Counted from the first letter of the stretch, positions 24,892 to 34,444 are shown. The stretch is DNA of 64,000 nucleotides from Enterobacteriaceae bacterium UBA5654 (GCA_002421005.1 DIJC01000017.1:33544-97543), one strand, 5' to 3'. Notes: a model not told the origin generated them from the sequence alone. Made by a program: numbers and translations.

Positions 24892-26265
24892 ATGTTTAGC
24901 GAAATCATGCGTTATATCCTCGACTTAGGTCCGACGGTCATGCTGCCGATCGTCATCATCATCTTCTCAAAATTGATGGGGATGAAGCTCGGGGACTGTT
25001 TTAAATCCGGCCTGCATATCGGGATTGGCTTCGTGGGGATCGGGCTGGTGATCGGCCTGATGCTGGATTCCATCGGCCCGGCGGCTAAAGCGATGGCGGA
25101 ACAGTTTGAGATCAATCTGCACGTGGTGGATATCGGCTGGCCCGGCTCTTCTCCGATGACCTGGGCGTCACAGATTGCGCTGATTGCCATTCCGGTGGCG
25201 ATTGGCGTTAACGTTCTGATGCTGGTCACCCGCATGACCCGCGTGGTGAACGTTGATATCTGGAACATCTGGCACATGACCTTCACCGGCGCAATGCTGC
25301 ATCTGGCGACCGGCTCTTACTGGATTGGCATTCTTGGCGTAGTGATTCACGCGGCCTTTGTGTACAAGCTGGGCGACTGGTTTGCCAAAGACACGCGCGA
25401 CTATTTTGGTCTGGAAGGCATCGCCATTCCGCACGGCAGCTCGGCGTATCTGGGGCCGATTGCGGTGCTGGTCGATCTGATTATCGATAAGATCCCAGGG
25501 CTTAACCGCATTCATTTCAGCGCCGATGATATTCAAAAACGCTTTGGTCCCTTCGGCGAACCGGTCACGGTGGGCTTTATTATGGGGATTGTGATTGGCG
25601 TGCTGGCGGGCTATGACGCGAAAGGCGTGCTGCAACTGGCGGTTAAAACCGCGGCGGTGATGCTGTTAATGCCACGGGTCATCAAACCGATTATGGACGG
25701 TCTGACGCCTATCGCTAAACACGCCCGTAAACGGCTACAGGCCAAATTCGGCAGCCAGGAGTTCCTGATTGGCCTTGATCCGGCGCTGCTGCTTGGCCAC
25801 ACCTCCGTAGTATCGGCAAGCCTGATTTTTATCCCGTTGACCATTCTGGTGGCGGTGGTGGTGCCGGGTAACCAGGTCTTACCGTTTGGCGATCTGGCAA
25901 CCATCGGCTTCTTCGTCGCCATGGCGGTCGCGGTCCACCAGGGCAACCTGTTCCGCACGCTGATTTCCGGGGTGATTATCATGGGGATCACCCTGTGGAT
26001 CGCCACCCAAACGATTGGCCTGCATACCCAGCTTGCCGCCAACGCGGGCGCGCTGAAAGCGGGCGGCATGGTGGCTTCAATGGACCAGGGCGGCTCGCCG
26101 ATCACCTGGCTGCTGATCCAGGTTTTCACCTGGCAGAACATTGTCGGCTTCGTGGTTATCGCCGTCATTTATCTCCTCGGTGTCCTGCTTACATGGCGCA
26201 GAGCGCGCGGCTTCGCAGCGGCAGAAAAAGCCGCCGCCGCGCAACAGAGTCAACCCGCATCGTAA
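24892..26265 (+). CDS. gatC: Galactitol PTS permease, enzyme IIC
   Basis: This gene encodes a 457-residue inner-membrane channel that imports galactitol while it is phosphorylated to galactitol-1-phosphate. There are about ten or more hydrophobic segments; the N-terminal LDLGPTVMLPIVIIIFSKLM and the loop GLEGIAIPHGSSAYLGP are typical of the PTS galactitol/SgcC family. The C-terminal tail is alanine-rich (EKAAAAQQSQPAS) and slightly longer than in E. coli (451 residues). It is 46 bp upstream of gatD. Confidence 0.94.
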   Translation: MFSEIMRYILDLGPTVMLPIVIIIFSKLMGMKLGDCFKSGLHIGIGFVGIGLVIGLMLDSIGPAAKAMAEQFEINLHVVDIGWPGSSPMTWASQIALIAIPVAIGVNVLMLVTRMTRVVNVDIWNIWHMTFTGAMLHLATGSYWIGILGVVIHAAFVYKLGDWFAKDTRDYFGLEGIAIPHGSSAYLGPIAVLVDLIIDKIPGLNRIHFSADDIQKRFGPFGEPVTVGFIMGIVIGVLAGYDAKGVLQLAVKTAAVMLLMPRVIKPIMDGLTPIAKHARKRLQAKFGSQEFLIGLDPALLLGHTSVVSASLIFIPLTILVAVVVPGNQVLPFGDLATIGFFVAMAVAVHQGNLFRTLISGVIIMGITLWIATQTIGLHTQLAANAGALKAGGMVASMDQGGSPITWLLIQVFTWQNIVGFVVIAVIYLLGVLLTWRRARGFAAAEKAAAAQQSQPAS

Positions 26266-26311
26266 TTCTGACGGGGAGCATCCGCTCCCCTTTACATTCC
26301 TGGAGGATCTT

Positions 26312-27355
26312 ATGAAATCAGTGGTGATCCACGCTGAGGGTGAAGTACGCGTTGAAGAACGTCCGATGCCGTGCCTGGAGACAGAGGATGATGTACTGGT
26401 CAAGGTGGTCAGTTCTGGCCTGTGTGGTTCAGATATTCCACGTATTTTCGCCCACGGCGCGCACTATTATCCGATTACCCTCGGCCATGAATTCAGTGGC
26501 TACGTCGTCGCCTGCGGCGACGGGATTAGCGATTTAGCGCCGGGGGATGCGGTGGCCTGCGTGCCGCTGCTACCCTGCTTTAACTGCCCGCAGTGTCAGC
26601 GCGAATACTTTTCACTGTGCAAACAGTATCAGTTTGTCGGCTCGCGTAGCGAAGGCGGTAACGCCGAATATGTGGTGGTTAAACGCGCTAACCTTTTCCG
26701 CCTGCCGCCAACGATGCCGATTGACGATGGGGCGTTTATCGAACCTGTTACCGTGGGCCTGCACGCATTCCATCTGGCTCAGGGCTGTGAAGGGAAAAAC
26801 GTGATTATTGTCGGGGCGGGCACCATTGGTTTGCTGGCGCTTCAGTGCGCCCGCGAGCTGGGGGCGAACAGCGTCACCGCCATAGATATCAATCCACAGA
26901 AACTGGAACTGGCTAAAAGCCTGGGAGCAACCCACGTATTTAACAGCCGCGAGCTGAACGGTCAGCAGATCCAGTCCGCACTGGCGGAAATTCAGTTCGA
27001 CCAGTTGGTGCTGGAAACCGCAGGCACGCCGCAAACCGTCGCGCTGTCGATTGAAATTGCCGGACCGCGCGCGCAACTGGCGCTGGTCGGCACGCTTCAC
27101 CACGATCTGACCCTGACGTCGGCGGTCTTCGGGCAGATCCTGCGTAAAGAGCTGTCGGTGCTGGGAAGCTGGATGAACTATTCCGGGCCGTGGCCGGGGG
27201 AAGAGTGGACGACGGCGGCACGGTTGCTGGCCGAAAAGAGGCTACAGCTACAGCCGCTGATTGCCCACCATGGCGATGCCGAAAGCTTCGCGAGCGCCGT
27301 CCAGGCCCTGAACGGTGCGCCAATGCACGGAAAGATTTTGCTCAAAATGGGGTAA
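26312..27355 (+). CDS. gatD: Galactitol-1-phosphate 5-dehydrogenase
   Basis: This gene encodes a 347-residue zinc-dependent medium-chain dehydrogenase that oxidises galactitol-1-phosphate to tagatose-6-phosphate with NAD. Catalytic zinc ligands are Cys38 (SGLCGSD) and the LGHEFSG histidine. The structural zinc cluster is in PCFNCPQCQREYFSLC, and the coenzyme site is IIVGAGTIGLLALQ. The start at 26312 follows GGAGGA and agrees with the 346 residues of E. coli; the frame is open further upstream but not plausibly used. Phosphorylation of tagatose-6-phosphate must be done by a kinase outside this operon. Confidence 0.95.
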   Translation: MKSVVIHAEGEVRVEERPMPCLETEDDVLVKVVSSGLCGSDIPRIFAHGAHYYPITLGHEFSGYVVACGDGISDLAPGDAVACVPLLPCFNCPQCQREYFSLCKQYQFVGSRSEGGNAEYVVVKRANLFRLPPTMPIDDGAFIEPVTVGLHAFHLAQGCEGKNVIIVGAGTIGLLALQCARELGANSVTAIDINPQKLELAKSLGATHVFNSRELNGQQIQSALAEIQFDQLVLETAGTPQTVALSIEIAGPRAQLALVGTLHHDLTLTSAVFGQILRKELSVLGSWMNYSGPWPGEEWTTAARLLAEKRLQLQPLIAHHGDAESFASAVQALNGAPMHGKILLKMG

Positions 27356-27362
27356 TTGATCA

Positions 27363-27401
27363 GAGCCAGCAACCGGCGCTGGCTCACACAGTCTTTCGAA
27401 G
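27363..27401 (+). promoter_or_regulatory. Hairpin and candidate GatR operator upstream of gatR
   Basis: GAGCCAGC (27363-27370) pairs with GCTGGCTC (27378-27385) just after the gatD stop, without a T-run, so it is an mRNA-stabilising hairpin rather than a clear terminator. Directly after it lies TCTTTCGAAG (27392-27401), the same 10-mer as in front of gatY. Both sites would allow GatR to control the operon and its own gene. Confidence 0.45.
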
Positions 27402-27465
27402 TTTGGCTTTCCCCTTTCACTATCCTTCGATTAAACTAAAGTCAGCTCATCATCAGGCAATTAAC

Positions 27466-28239
27466 ATGAATTCATTTGAACGAAGGAATAAAATCGTCGA
27501 TCTGGTTAATTCGCAGGGCAGCGTGCTGGTTTTGGATCTTTCGAATACCTTTGGCATTTCTGAAGTTACCATCCGCGCCGACCTGCGTTTGCTGGAAGAA
27601 AAAGGTTTAGTCACGCGCTTTCACGGCGGCGCGGCGAGGCCCGGCAGTAATCTGGCCGAAAATGACAATCAGGAAGTGGTGCTGGAAGAGCGCTATCAGC
27701 TCGCCAGCGATCCGAAAAAACGGATTGCCCAGGCCGCCGCCGCCATGATTGAAGAAGGCATGACGGTGCTGCTCGATAGCGGAAGCACTACCCTGCTGGT
27801 CGCCGAAGCGCTGGCAAAAAACACCAATATCACGGTGATCACCAATAACCTGCCCGCCGCCTTTACCCTTGCGGATAATAAAGATATTACGCTGGTGGTC
27901 TGCGGCGGTACGGTGCGGCATAAAACCCACTCCATGCACGGCACCATTGCCGAACGTTCGCTACAGGGGATCAGCGCCGATCTGATGTTTGTCGGTGCCG
28001 ATGGTATTGACGCCACGAATGGCATCACCACCTTTAACGAAGGATATTCCATCAGCGGTGTGATGGCGGCAGCGGCGCGCAAAGTCGTTGCGGTGCTCGA
28101 CGCCACCAAGTTTAACCGCCGTGGTTTTAACCAGGTGCTGCCGATGGAGAAGATCGACTGTGTGATCACCGATGAGAGTATCAGTGCGGAAGATCGCCTG
28201 GCGTTGGCGCAAACGCCTGTTATCCTAAAGATTGTATAA
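27466..28239 (+). CDS. gatR: Galactitol operon repressor, DeoR family
   Basis: This gene encodes a 257-residue repressor. The N-terminal DeoR helix-turn-helix runs through MNSFERRNKIVDLVNSQGSV and GISEVTIRADLRLLEEKGLV. The C-terminal sugar-phosphate sensor has LLDSGSTTLLVAEAL, VVCGGTVRHKTHSMHG and the FVGADGID segment, as in other DeoR-type phospho-sugar sensors. It appears intact, unlike the E. coli K-12 copy, which is disrupted by an IS element. Frames reaching back to 27190 overlap gatD and are not used. It follows gatD on the same strand and is closed by a terminator. Confidence 0.94.
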   Translation: MNSFERRNKIVDLVNSQGSVLVLDLSNTFGISEVTIRADLRLLEEKGLVTRFHGGAARPGSNLAENDNQEVVLEERYQLASDPKKRIAQAAAAMIEEGMTVLLDSGSTTLLVAEALAKNTNITVITNNLPAAFTLADNKDITLVVCGGTVRHKTHSMHGTIAERSLQGISADLMFVGADGIDATNGITTFNEGYSISGVMAAAARKVVAVLDATKFNRRGFNQVLPMEKIDCVITDESISAEDRLALAQTPVILKIV

Positions 28240-28245
28240 ACAGTG

Positions 28246-28275
28246 AAGCCCGGATTTTTAATGCCGGGCTTTATA
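28246..28275 (+). terminator. Intrinsic terminator of gatR
   Basis: The arms AAGCCCGG (28246-28253) and CCGGGCTT (28264-28271) pair around a T-rich loop and are followed by TATAAA. The following 220 bp up to 28497 is strongly AT-rich, carries no gene, and should hold the fimbrial promoter; I saw no invertible-promoter repeats in it. Confidence 0.75.
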
Positions 28276-28497
28276 AAAGCTTTACGATCAAAACATATTA
28301 TTTATTAATTGATCACAATGAATAATAGCTGCCATGAACATTACCATCCCCAACCCTTGGTTTTAATAGTAAATCCTTTAATAATCCGACATAAATATAT
28401 TCTGAAACTCGCTGCGTAGGTTTTATTACATTAGCTATTTCGATACAATTTAACTCGTGAGGGTGATTAATATATTAAATTTTTAATAAGGAATGTT

Positions 28498-29069
28498 ATG
28501 AAAAAGGTTACTAAAACTCTGACAGCCGCATTGTTAGCGTTATCAGCTGGTGGGGCTTGGGCAACTGATGGCACGATTGAATTTACGGGTGAAATACTGA
28601 ACTCAACCTGTGATTTTGCTAATGGTGATGTAATTAATATTGAACTGGGCCATTATGCCGCCGCCCAGTTCAAGTCTATTGGCGATCGCACCCCTGCAAT
28701 TCCTGTTGATATTCCATTAGAAAACTGCCCAACGGCTGAATGGGCTCACGTTGATGGCAGCACAGACAACTCATTCCAGCTTTGGCTGGAAACCCGCAGC
28801 GGCGGCACCACTGGCACCAATAATGAGCTGGTGGCAGTGACGGGCATGGGTACTGCGGCAAAAGGTGTCGGTATTCGTATTGATTCAGTAAAACATCAAA
28901 CTCAGATGGCCTGAATAAATTAACCACCCCGAAAGTGAGCTTCACGCCAGAGGCTGATGGTAAGACTACCGTGGCTTTACAGGCGTATTACGTTTCCACC
29001 GTTGAATCTACAGCAATTACACCAGGGGAAGCCAACGCCTCCGTTGATGTAACCATTGATTATCGTTAA
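28498..29069 (+). pseudogene. yraH: Major fimbrial subunit gene, frameshifted
   Basis: The first 132 codons encode a type 1-like pilin: signal peptide MKKVTKTLTAALLALSAGGAWA, TIEFTGEILNSTCDF with the first conserved Cys, and ENCPTAEW with the second. The frame then stops at 28912-28914. The next frame continues without a break from 28905 as DGLNKLTTPKVSFTPEADGK to the pilin C-terminus ASVDVTIDYR, ending at 29069. Restoring one A in the AAAA run at 28890-28893 joins both into about 190 residues, the normal pilin size. The missing C-terminal strands mean the truncated product could not polymerise. A sequencing error is possible. The symbol is by position before yraIJK-like genes. Confidence 0.85.
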
Positions 29070-29142
29070 TCCCCATACCATGTCTCTTTTGCTGACTGAC
29101 AGCGGCAAAAGAGACATTTTTTCTATGGTTAAAGTGACAAAA

Positions 29143-29835
29143 ATGAAAAACAAAATGGTCTGCGCTCTGGCGCTACTGTTGAGTTGCTGGAGCTGCCAGA
29201 GCGTTGCGGGCGGGATTGTTCTGGAAAGAACGCGCGTGATCTATGATGCCAGTAAAAAAGAAGCGGCATTATCCGTTGCCAACCGCAGCGAGAGCGCCCC
29301 CTATTTATTGCAAACATGGGTCGATAACCCACAGCAAACAGCGCGAGGCCCGTTTATTGTTACCCCTCCCCTGTTTCGTCTTGAAGCGGGTGATGACTCA
29401 TCACTGCGAATTATTAAATCAGACGGGCAACTGCCCACGGATAAAGAATCGCTTTTCTATGTCAATGTCAGAGCCATACCAGCGCAAAAGAAAGCAGACA
29501 TGGATAATGACAATTCCCTGACGCTGGTATTTAAAACGCGTATAAAGCTTTTTTATCGCCCGGAAGGTTTGAAAGGCAAAGCGTATGATGCCTATAAATC
29601 CATTGAATATAAACGCAATAACAATACATTAGATATATATAATCCTTCTGAATATTATGTTGTCTTTGCCGGTTTATCACTGGGCAAGACCGATTTGACG
29701 GATAAAATCGAATATATCGCGCCAGGTCAACACACACAGCTTGCCATACCCGCCGTTGCAGAAAATACGGTCAAATGGGCTGCAATTAATGATTATGGCG
29801 GACAAAGTAAGATTGAAATTCGCACACTGCCTTAA
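29143..29835 (+). CDS. yraI: Periplasmic fimbrial chaperone
   Basis: This gene encodes a 230-residue PapD-type chaperone that folds pilus subunits by donor-strand complementation. The signal peptide (MKNKMVCALALLLSCW...VAG) precedes GIVLERTRVIYDASKKEAALSV, the chaperone G1 region with the conserved Arg. Further family features are the PFIVTPPLFRLEAGDDSSLRI and KESLFYVNVRAIP signatures. I chose the ATG at 29143 because the signal peptide then has normal size and the length matches E. coli YraI; ATG at 29125 is an alternative. It lies 73 bp after the frameshifted pilin and 35 bp before the usher. Confidence 0.9.
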   Translation: MKNKMVCALALLLSCWSCQSVAGGIVLERTRVIYDASKKEAALSVANRSESAPYLLQTWVDNPQQTARGPFIVTPPLFRLEAGDDSSLRIIKSDGQLPTDKESLFYVNVRAIPAQKKADMDNDNSLTLVFKTRIKLFYRPEGLKGKAYDAYKSIEYKRNNNTLDIYNPSEYYVVFAGLSLGKTDLTDKIEYIAPGQHTQLAIPAVAENTVKWAAINDYGGQSKIEIRTLP

Positions 29836-29870
29836 TTAAGCAGATTTTATCATGACGATCTTCAGGCAAT

Positions 29871-32402
29871 GTGAGCGTCCAGGGAATGAAACGAAATAAA
29901 CACTCACCACCCATCAAATGCCTGGCATTCTGGATAAAGCTCGCGGTATCCAGCACCAGCCTGATAGCAGGTATGGCATGGGCAGATGACTACTACTTTG
30001 ATCCTTCGCTACTGGAAACCCGCCAAAGCGGCCAGCAGGCGGTGGATCTTTCTACGTTCTCTCGAGAGAATGCGCAGCTTCCCGGAGAATACCTTGTTGA
30101 TATTTATGTAAACAAAAAGCAAATAGTCCAGCGCAAGGTCACTTTCGTCGCGGGTAGCGATCATCATTTGGTGCCACAATTTACGCTCGGGCAACTGCGT
30201 GAACTTGGCGTTAAAGTTGATGATAATCCGCAGTTAATGGATCGGGGCGAGCAAACGCCAATCGCCGATCTACAAAAGGCCATGCCCGGCTATAGCGCAA
30301 CGTTTGATATTAACCATGGGCGGCTGGATCTCAGCGTGCCGCTGCTGTCGCTCAACCAAAATGTCAGAGGTTACGTTGACCCTTCGCGCTGGGATAGCGG
30401 TGCGCCGGTACTGTTCACAAACTACAGCTTGACCGGTTCGCAAAGCCGCTATGACAGTGGCGATCGTTACGAACGTCAATACCTTAACATGCAGAACGGC
30501 GCGAATATTGGCCCCTGGCGGCTGCGCAACTATTCCACCTGGTCACGCGATAAAAGCGCCTCGCGCTGGGAAAGCATTAATAGCTGGTTGCAGCGCGATA
30601 TTAAAAGCCTGCGTTCCCAGCTTGTTATCGGTGAGAGCGCGACAGATGGTTCGGTCTTTTCCAGCTATCAGTTTACCGGTGCGCGCCTGTACTCTGATGA
30701 AACGATGCTGCCTAACAGCCAGCGAGGTTTTGCCCCGACCATTCGCGGTATCGCTAACTCCAGCGCTATCGTCACGGTACGGCAAAATGGCTATACCATT
30801 TATCAGAATAATGTCCCGGCAGGCGCATTTGAAATTAACGATCTCTATCCTTCCTCTTTTAGCGGCGATTTAAACGTAACGATTGAGGAAGCTGATGGCA
30901 CGACGCGCAGTTTCATCCAGCCCTTCTCGGCCCTGCCACTGATGCAGCGTCCGGGTTATATCAAATATAGCGCCACAGCAGGACGTTTCCGCGCCGATAA
31001 CTCGCAGGACAGCAAAGAGCCGGAGTTTGTTGAAAGTACAGTGAGCTATGGCCTAAACAACGCTGTCACTCTGTACGGTGGCCTTACGCTGTCAGAGGAT
31101 TATCGCGCCGTGGCGCTGGGGGCAGGCACTACCCTCGGCATCCTGGGGGCGATATCCACGGACATCAGCCAGGCTGACACCCGGTTTGATAACGGCGACA
31201 AAGATAAAGGCTATGCCTGGCGTACCCAGTATATAAAAGATGTCGCAGAAACTGGCACCAGCCTGTCGCTAAGCTATTACCGCTATAGCAGCAAAGGCTA
31301 TTTCAGTTTTGCTGACGCTAACCGAAATGACATCAGCAGCGACGATCGCCTTCGTAGCGAAATACAGCTGAGTCTGAGTCAGAATCTGTTTGAAATCGCC
31401 AGTATTTATGCCTCCGGTTCACAGCAGGAATATTGGGACAGGAGACAAAAAGACAGAAACCTGTCTGTCGGCCTGAACGGTAATGTGTGGGGGGTGACGT
31501 ATAACCTGAGCGGACAGTTTACTGATTATACCGACCGCGACAGCGATCGCTCGGTATCGCTCAGCCTCAGCGTACCGCTGGATCGCTGGCTCACTCATGC
31601 CAATGCGAGCTGGCGGGTGACCAGTGAGAAAAATGAATCTACCCAGCATGAAGTGGGGATTAACGGCTCAATGCTGGATGACCGTCGTCTGAGCTATAGC
31701 CTGAGGCAGCGCGAGAGTGCAGATAACAACCGGACCGGCAGTAGCGTTTACGGCAGCTATCGCTCCGCCTATGGCACCTTTAACACTGGCTACGATTACA
31801 GTTCCGGGAATCGCCAGATGAGCTATGGCGTCTCCGGCGGCATCGTCGCTCATCCTGATGGCATCACCTTGTCACAACCGTTGGGCAACGCGTTCGCGCT
31901 GGTCGATGCGAACGGCGCGTCGGGCGTGCGGGTTAAAAATTACCCAGGTATCGCGACGGATGCCTTTGGCTATGCGGTGATCCCTTATCTGACTGCTTAT
32001 CAGGAAAACCGCATCATGCTGGATACCACGTTGATGCCGGATGATGTCGACGTAACGGAAACTACCCAGATAGTCGTGCCCAATCAGGGCGCGGCGGTAA
32101 CCGCCCGATTTAACGCCCGTACGGGCTATCGGGTGCTGGTAAAACTGACGGATATTCAGGGCAAACCGTTACCGTTTGGCGCAATGGCCAGCAATGACAC
32201 GCAACGTCAGCAAAGTATTGTTGATGAGGGCGGTATGCTTTATATCACTGGCGTAAATGACCAGCCGCAAACCTGGCTTGTGCGCTGGGGAAGTGGCTTA
32301 AATCAGCAGTGCCAGTTCACCTTTAGCCTGCCGGAAAGCGATCAACGTCAGTCCTCAGTTCTTAGCGGATCGGCACAATGTCGTGAAGGAATACGAAAAT
32401 GA
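29871..32402 (+). CDS. yraJ: Outer-membrane fimbrial usher
   Basis: This gene encodes an 843-residue usher that recruits chaperone-subunit complexes and secretes the pilus. After a signal peptide ending near AWA, the N-terminal periplasmic domain (DDYYFDPSLLETRQSGQQAVDL) is followed by the 24-strand barrel with plug (RGFAPTIRGIANSSAIVTVR, IYQNNVPAGAFEINDL) and two C-terminal domains with the conserved cysteines (LNQQCQFTF, SAQCREG). The GTG at 29871 is the furthest start; ATG at 29886 gives 838 residues, equal to E. coli YraJ, and may be the true start. It overlaps the adhesin gene by ATGA. Confidence 0.92.
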   Translation: MSVQGMKRNKHSPPIKCLAFWIKLAVSSTSLIAGMAWADDYYFDPSLLETRQSGQQAVDLSTFSRENAQLPGEYLVDIYVNKKQIVQRKVTFVAGSDHHLVPQFTLGQLRELGVKVDDNPQLMDRGEQTPIADLQKAMPGYSATFDINHGRLDLSVPLLSLNQNVRGYVDPSRWDSGAPVLFTNYSLTGSQSRYDSGDRYERQYLNMQNGANIGPWRLRNYSTWSRDKSASRWESINSWLQRDIKSLRSQLVIGESATDGSVFSSYQFTGARLYSDETMLPNSQRGFAPTIRGIANSSAIVTVRQNGYTIYQNNVPAGAFEINDLYPSSFSGDLNVTIEEADGTTRSFIQPFSALPLMQRPGYIKYSATAGRFRADNSQDSKEPEFVESTVSYGLNNAVTLYGGLTLSEDYRAVALGAGTTLGILGAISTDISQADTRFDNGDKDKGYAWRTQYIKDVAETGTSLSLSYYRYSSKGYFSFADANRNDISSDDRLRSEIQLSLSQNLFEIASIYASGSQQEYWDRRQKDRNLSVGLNGNVWGVTYNLSGQFTDYTDRDSDRSVSLSLSVPLDRWLTHANASWRVTSEKNESTQHEVGINGSMLDDRRLSYSLRQRESADNNRTGSSVYGSYRSAYGTFNTGYDYSSGNRQMSYGVSGGIVAHPDGITLSQPLGNAFALVDANGASGVRVKNYPGIATDAFGYAVIPYLTAYQENRIMLDTTLMPDDVDVTETTQIVVPNQGAAVTARFNARTGYRVLVKLTDIQGKPLPFGAMASNDTQRQQSIVDEGGMLYITGVNDQPQTWLVRWGSGLNQQCQFTFSLPESDQRQSSVLSGSAQCREGIRK

Positions 32403-33478
32403 AATACAGAACGTCTATTGCAGGCACAGGGCTGATATTTTCCCTGCTTATCGCCGCCCCCGCGTCTGCTATAACCGGGGGGTGCACTGCTTCGGGACTT
32501 TTTAACATGGACTTAACCAGTGACTGGACCAAAGAATATAATGTCACAGGAAGCACTCAACAATTTCCATCCCAGCTTAGCGGAAATCCTTATCAAATCG
32601 ATTGTAGCTGTGACGCGGGTAAGAGAGTTAACCTTTACTATTTTGTCACCAGCGGGTTACCGAATATCGGTCAACTGTCAGGATATTATCGACTGAACGA
32701 TCACCTTGATATTAAAACCGAAGTTAATGATATTCCTGGTCATACAGCCGTTACCCCATTGAATATCAGGGTGATGAAAGAAGAGGGGGTCGCTTATAGC
32801 ACTCGCGATGAAAAAGGCAGCGTGTGTAGTATCGATCCGCAAGATCAGCGAGCCGCGCCGAGTACGGTTGGTGCAAATACCACAATTACGCTGTATGTAA
32901 CTAAACCCTTTCTGGGAGAATTGATCATTCCTGACACCCATATCGCTTCTGTCGAGGCAGGATGGAGTGACTCCTCTACCGTACCTGGCAGGAATGTGTT
33001 AGAACCCATTGCCGAGTTACACGTTCAGGGGCGCATCACCGTACCGCAGGATTGTAAAATTAATCAGGGAGACGTTATCCAGGTTAATCTCGGAGCGGTT
33101 AATGCCAGCCGGTTTACCACTAAAGATCAGATGCCGGAAGGTTACAGACCCGTCGAGTTCAATATTATTTATGATTGTGGCGATACATCATTAATAAAAA
33201 ACAACATGGATATGGTAATAGAAGGCATGGATGTTGCCAGCCAGTATGTGCTGATAGGCCGCCGCCGCAGTTCAGACAATGTACCGGATGTTGGCATACG
33301 CATAGTCGACGATACTGCCGGGCAAAATAATATTCCGTTCATTAACGGAACGATAAATATCAATAATTCTGGAAGGGGCAGTACGCGTATGAATGCCTAT
33401 CCTGTCAATCTGGTCGGTGGGGTGCTGGAGCCGGGTAAATTCCGTGGCACGGCAACAATCACCATTGAAGTACACTGA
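32399..33478 (+). CDS. yraK: Two-domain fimbrial tip adhesin
   Basis: This gene encodes a 359-residue secreted protein. A signal peptide ends near residue 24 (PASA). The N-terminal half (about 25-205) has no pilin signature and should be the receptor-binding lectin domain, with cysteines at GGCTASG, CSCDAG and SVCSID. The C-terminal half starts near LEPIAELHVQGRITVPQDCKI and is a pilin domain ending ATITIEVH, for assembly at the tip. The size matches E. coli YraK (363). The ligand is unknown. Translation is coupled to the usher by a 4-bp overlap. Confidence 0.88.
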   Translation: MKYRTSIAGTGLIFSLLIAAPASAITGGCTASGLFNMDLTSDWTKEYNVTGSTQQFPSQLSGNPYQIDCSCDAGKRVNLYYFVTSGLPNIGQLSGYYRLNDHLDIKTEVNDIPGHTAVTPLNIRVMKEEGVAYSTRDEKGSVCSIDPQDQRAAPSTVGANTTITLYVTKPFLGELIIPDTHIASVEAGWSDSSTVPGRNVLEPIAELHVQGRITVPQDCKINQGDVIQVNLGAVNASRFTTKDQMPEGYRPVEFNIIYDCGDTSLIKNNMDMVIEGMDVASQYVLIGRRRSSDNVPDVGIRIVDDTAGQNNIPFINGTININNSGRGSTRMNAYPVNLVGGVLEPGKFRGTATITIEVH

Positions 33479-33484
33479 TCCGAC

Positions 33485-33513
33485 AACGCCTTTCCATTCA
33501 GGAAAGGCGTTTT
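33485..33513. terminator. Bidirectional terminator between fimbrial operon and rsmI
   Basis: AACGCCTTTCC (33485-33495) and GGAAAGGCGTT (33501-33511) form an 11-bp stem with a 5-nt loop, followed by TTTT on the plus strand. It lies between the convergent ends of the adhesin gene and rsmI. Confidence 0.8.
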
Positions 33514-33525
33514 AACCTTAAGCCG

Positions 33526-34383
33526 TTATTGCTGTTCCAGCGCATACTTATACAACGCGTTCTTCTTCACGCCGTGGATCTCCGCCGCCAGCGCCGCTGC
33601 TTTTTTCAGCGGTAGCTCTGTCTGTAACAGCGCCAGCGTACGCAGCGCGTCGGCGGGTAAATCGTCTTCCTGCGCTTTGTGCCCTTCAACAATCAGCACC
33701 ATTTCACCTTTGCGTCGGTTTTCATCTTCTTTCACCCACGCCAGCAGCTCACCCACCGGCGCGCCGTAGATCGACTCCCAGGTCTTTGTCAGTTCACGTG
33801 CCAGCACCACGTAGCGCGATTCGCCCCAGACAGCGACCATATCTTCCAGGCTTTCCAGCAGGCGGTGAGTTGATTCATAGAAAATCAACGTGCGCGGCTC
33901 GGCTTCAATAGCTTTTAACGCATCGCGACGCCCTTTGGATTTGGCAGGCAGAAACCCTTCGTAGCAGAAGCGATCCGACGGCAGACCCGCCGCGCTGAGC
34001 GCCGCAATCGCCGCACAGGGTCCGGGAAGCGGCACCACGCGGATGCCCGCTTCGCGACAGATGCGGACCAGATGGTAGCCGGGATCGTTAATCAGCGGCG
34101 TTCCGGCATCGGAGACCAGCGCGATGTTCTGCCCTTCCTTCAGCTTTGCCACCAGCGTTTCCGCCTTTTGCTGTTCGTTGTGGTCGTGCAAAGCAAACAG
34201 GCGGGCGTTGATGGCAAAATGCTGGAGCAGCAGACCGGTATGACGCGTATCCTCTGCGGCAATAAGATCGACATCCTGCAATACGGCGAGCGCACGTTGC
34301 GTAATATCAGCCAAATTGCCGATGGGAGTCGGTACAATGTACAGCTGACCGTGAGAATTATCCGCCGATTGGTGTTGTTTCAT
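33526..34383 (-). CDS. rsmI: 16S rRNA (cytidine-1402-2'-O)-methyltransferase
   Basis: This gene encodes a 285-residue SAM-dependent enzyme of the tetrapyrrole-methylase fold that adds the 2'-O-methyl of C1402 in the ribosomal P site (with RsmH for the base methyl). Motifs include IVPTPIGNLADITQRAL at the N-terminus, AEDTRHTG, SDAGTPLINDPGY and PLPGPCAAIAALSAAGLP. The length matches E. coli RsmI (286). It is divergent from lpoA by 61 bp, the conserved arrangement. Confidence 0.97.
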   Translation of the reverse strand: MKQHQSADNSHGQLYIVPTPIGNLADITQRALAVLQDVDLIAAEDTRHTGLLLQHFAINARLFALHDHNEQQKAETLVAKLKEGQNIALVSDAGTPLINDPGYHLVRICREAGIRVVPLPGPCAAIAALSAAGLPSDRFCYEGFLPAKSKGRRDALKAIEAEPRTLIFYESTHRLLESLEDMVAVWGESRYVVLARELTKTWESIYGAPVGELLAWVKEDENRRKGEMVLIVEGHKAQEDDLPADALRTLALLQTELPLKKAAALAAEIHGVKKNALYKYALEQQ

Positions 34384-34444
34384 TGTTTAGTCCGTATTGC
34401 CGATTTAATATTGAGCATCGAATAAAAATATCACTGGATACAGT

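Noticed and set aside
28890..28893. Phase-variable poly-A tract in the pilin gene
   Set aside because: Four A residues are too few for frequent slippage; a fixed mutation or sequence error is more likely.
6837..33478. Genomic island or prophage spanning the accessory block
   Set aside because: No integrase, transposase, flanking repeats or tRNA boundary was seen; the block looks like several separate conserved operons in an ancestral gene order.
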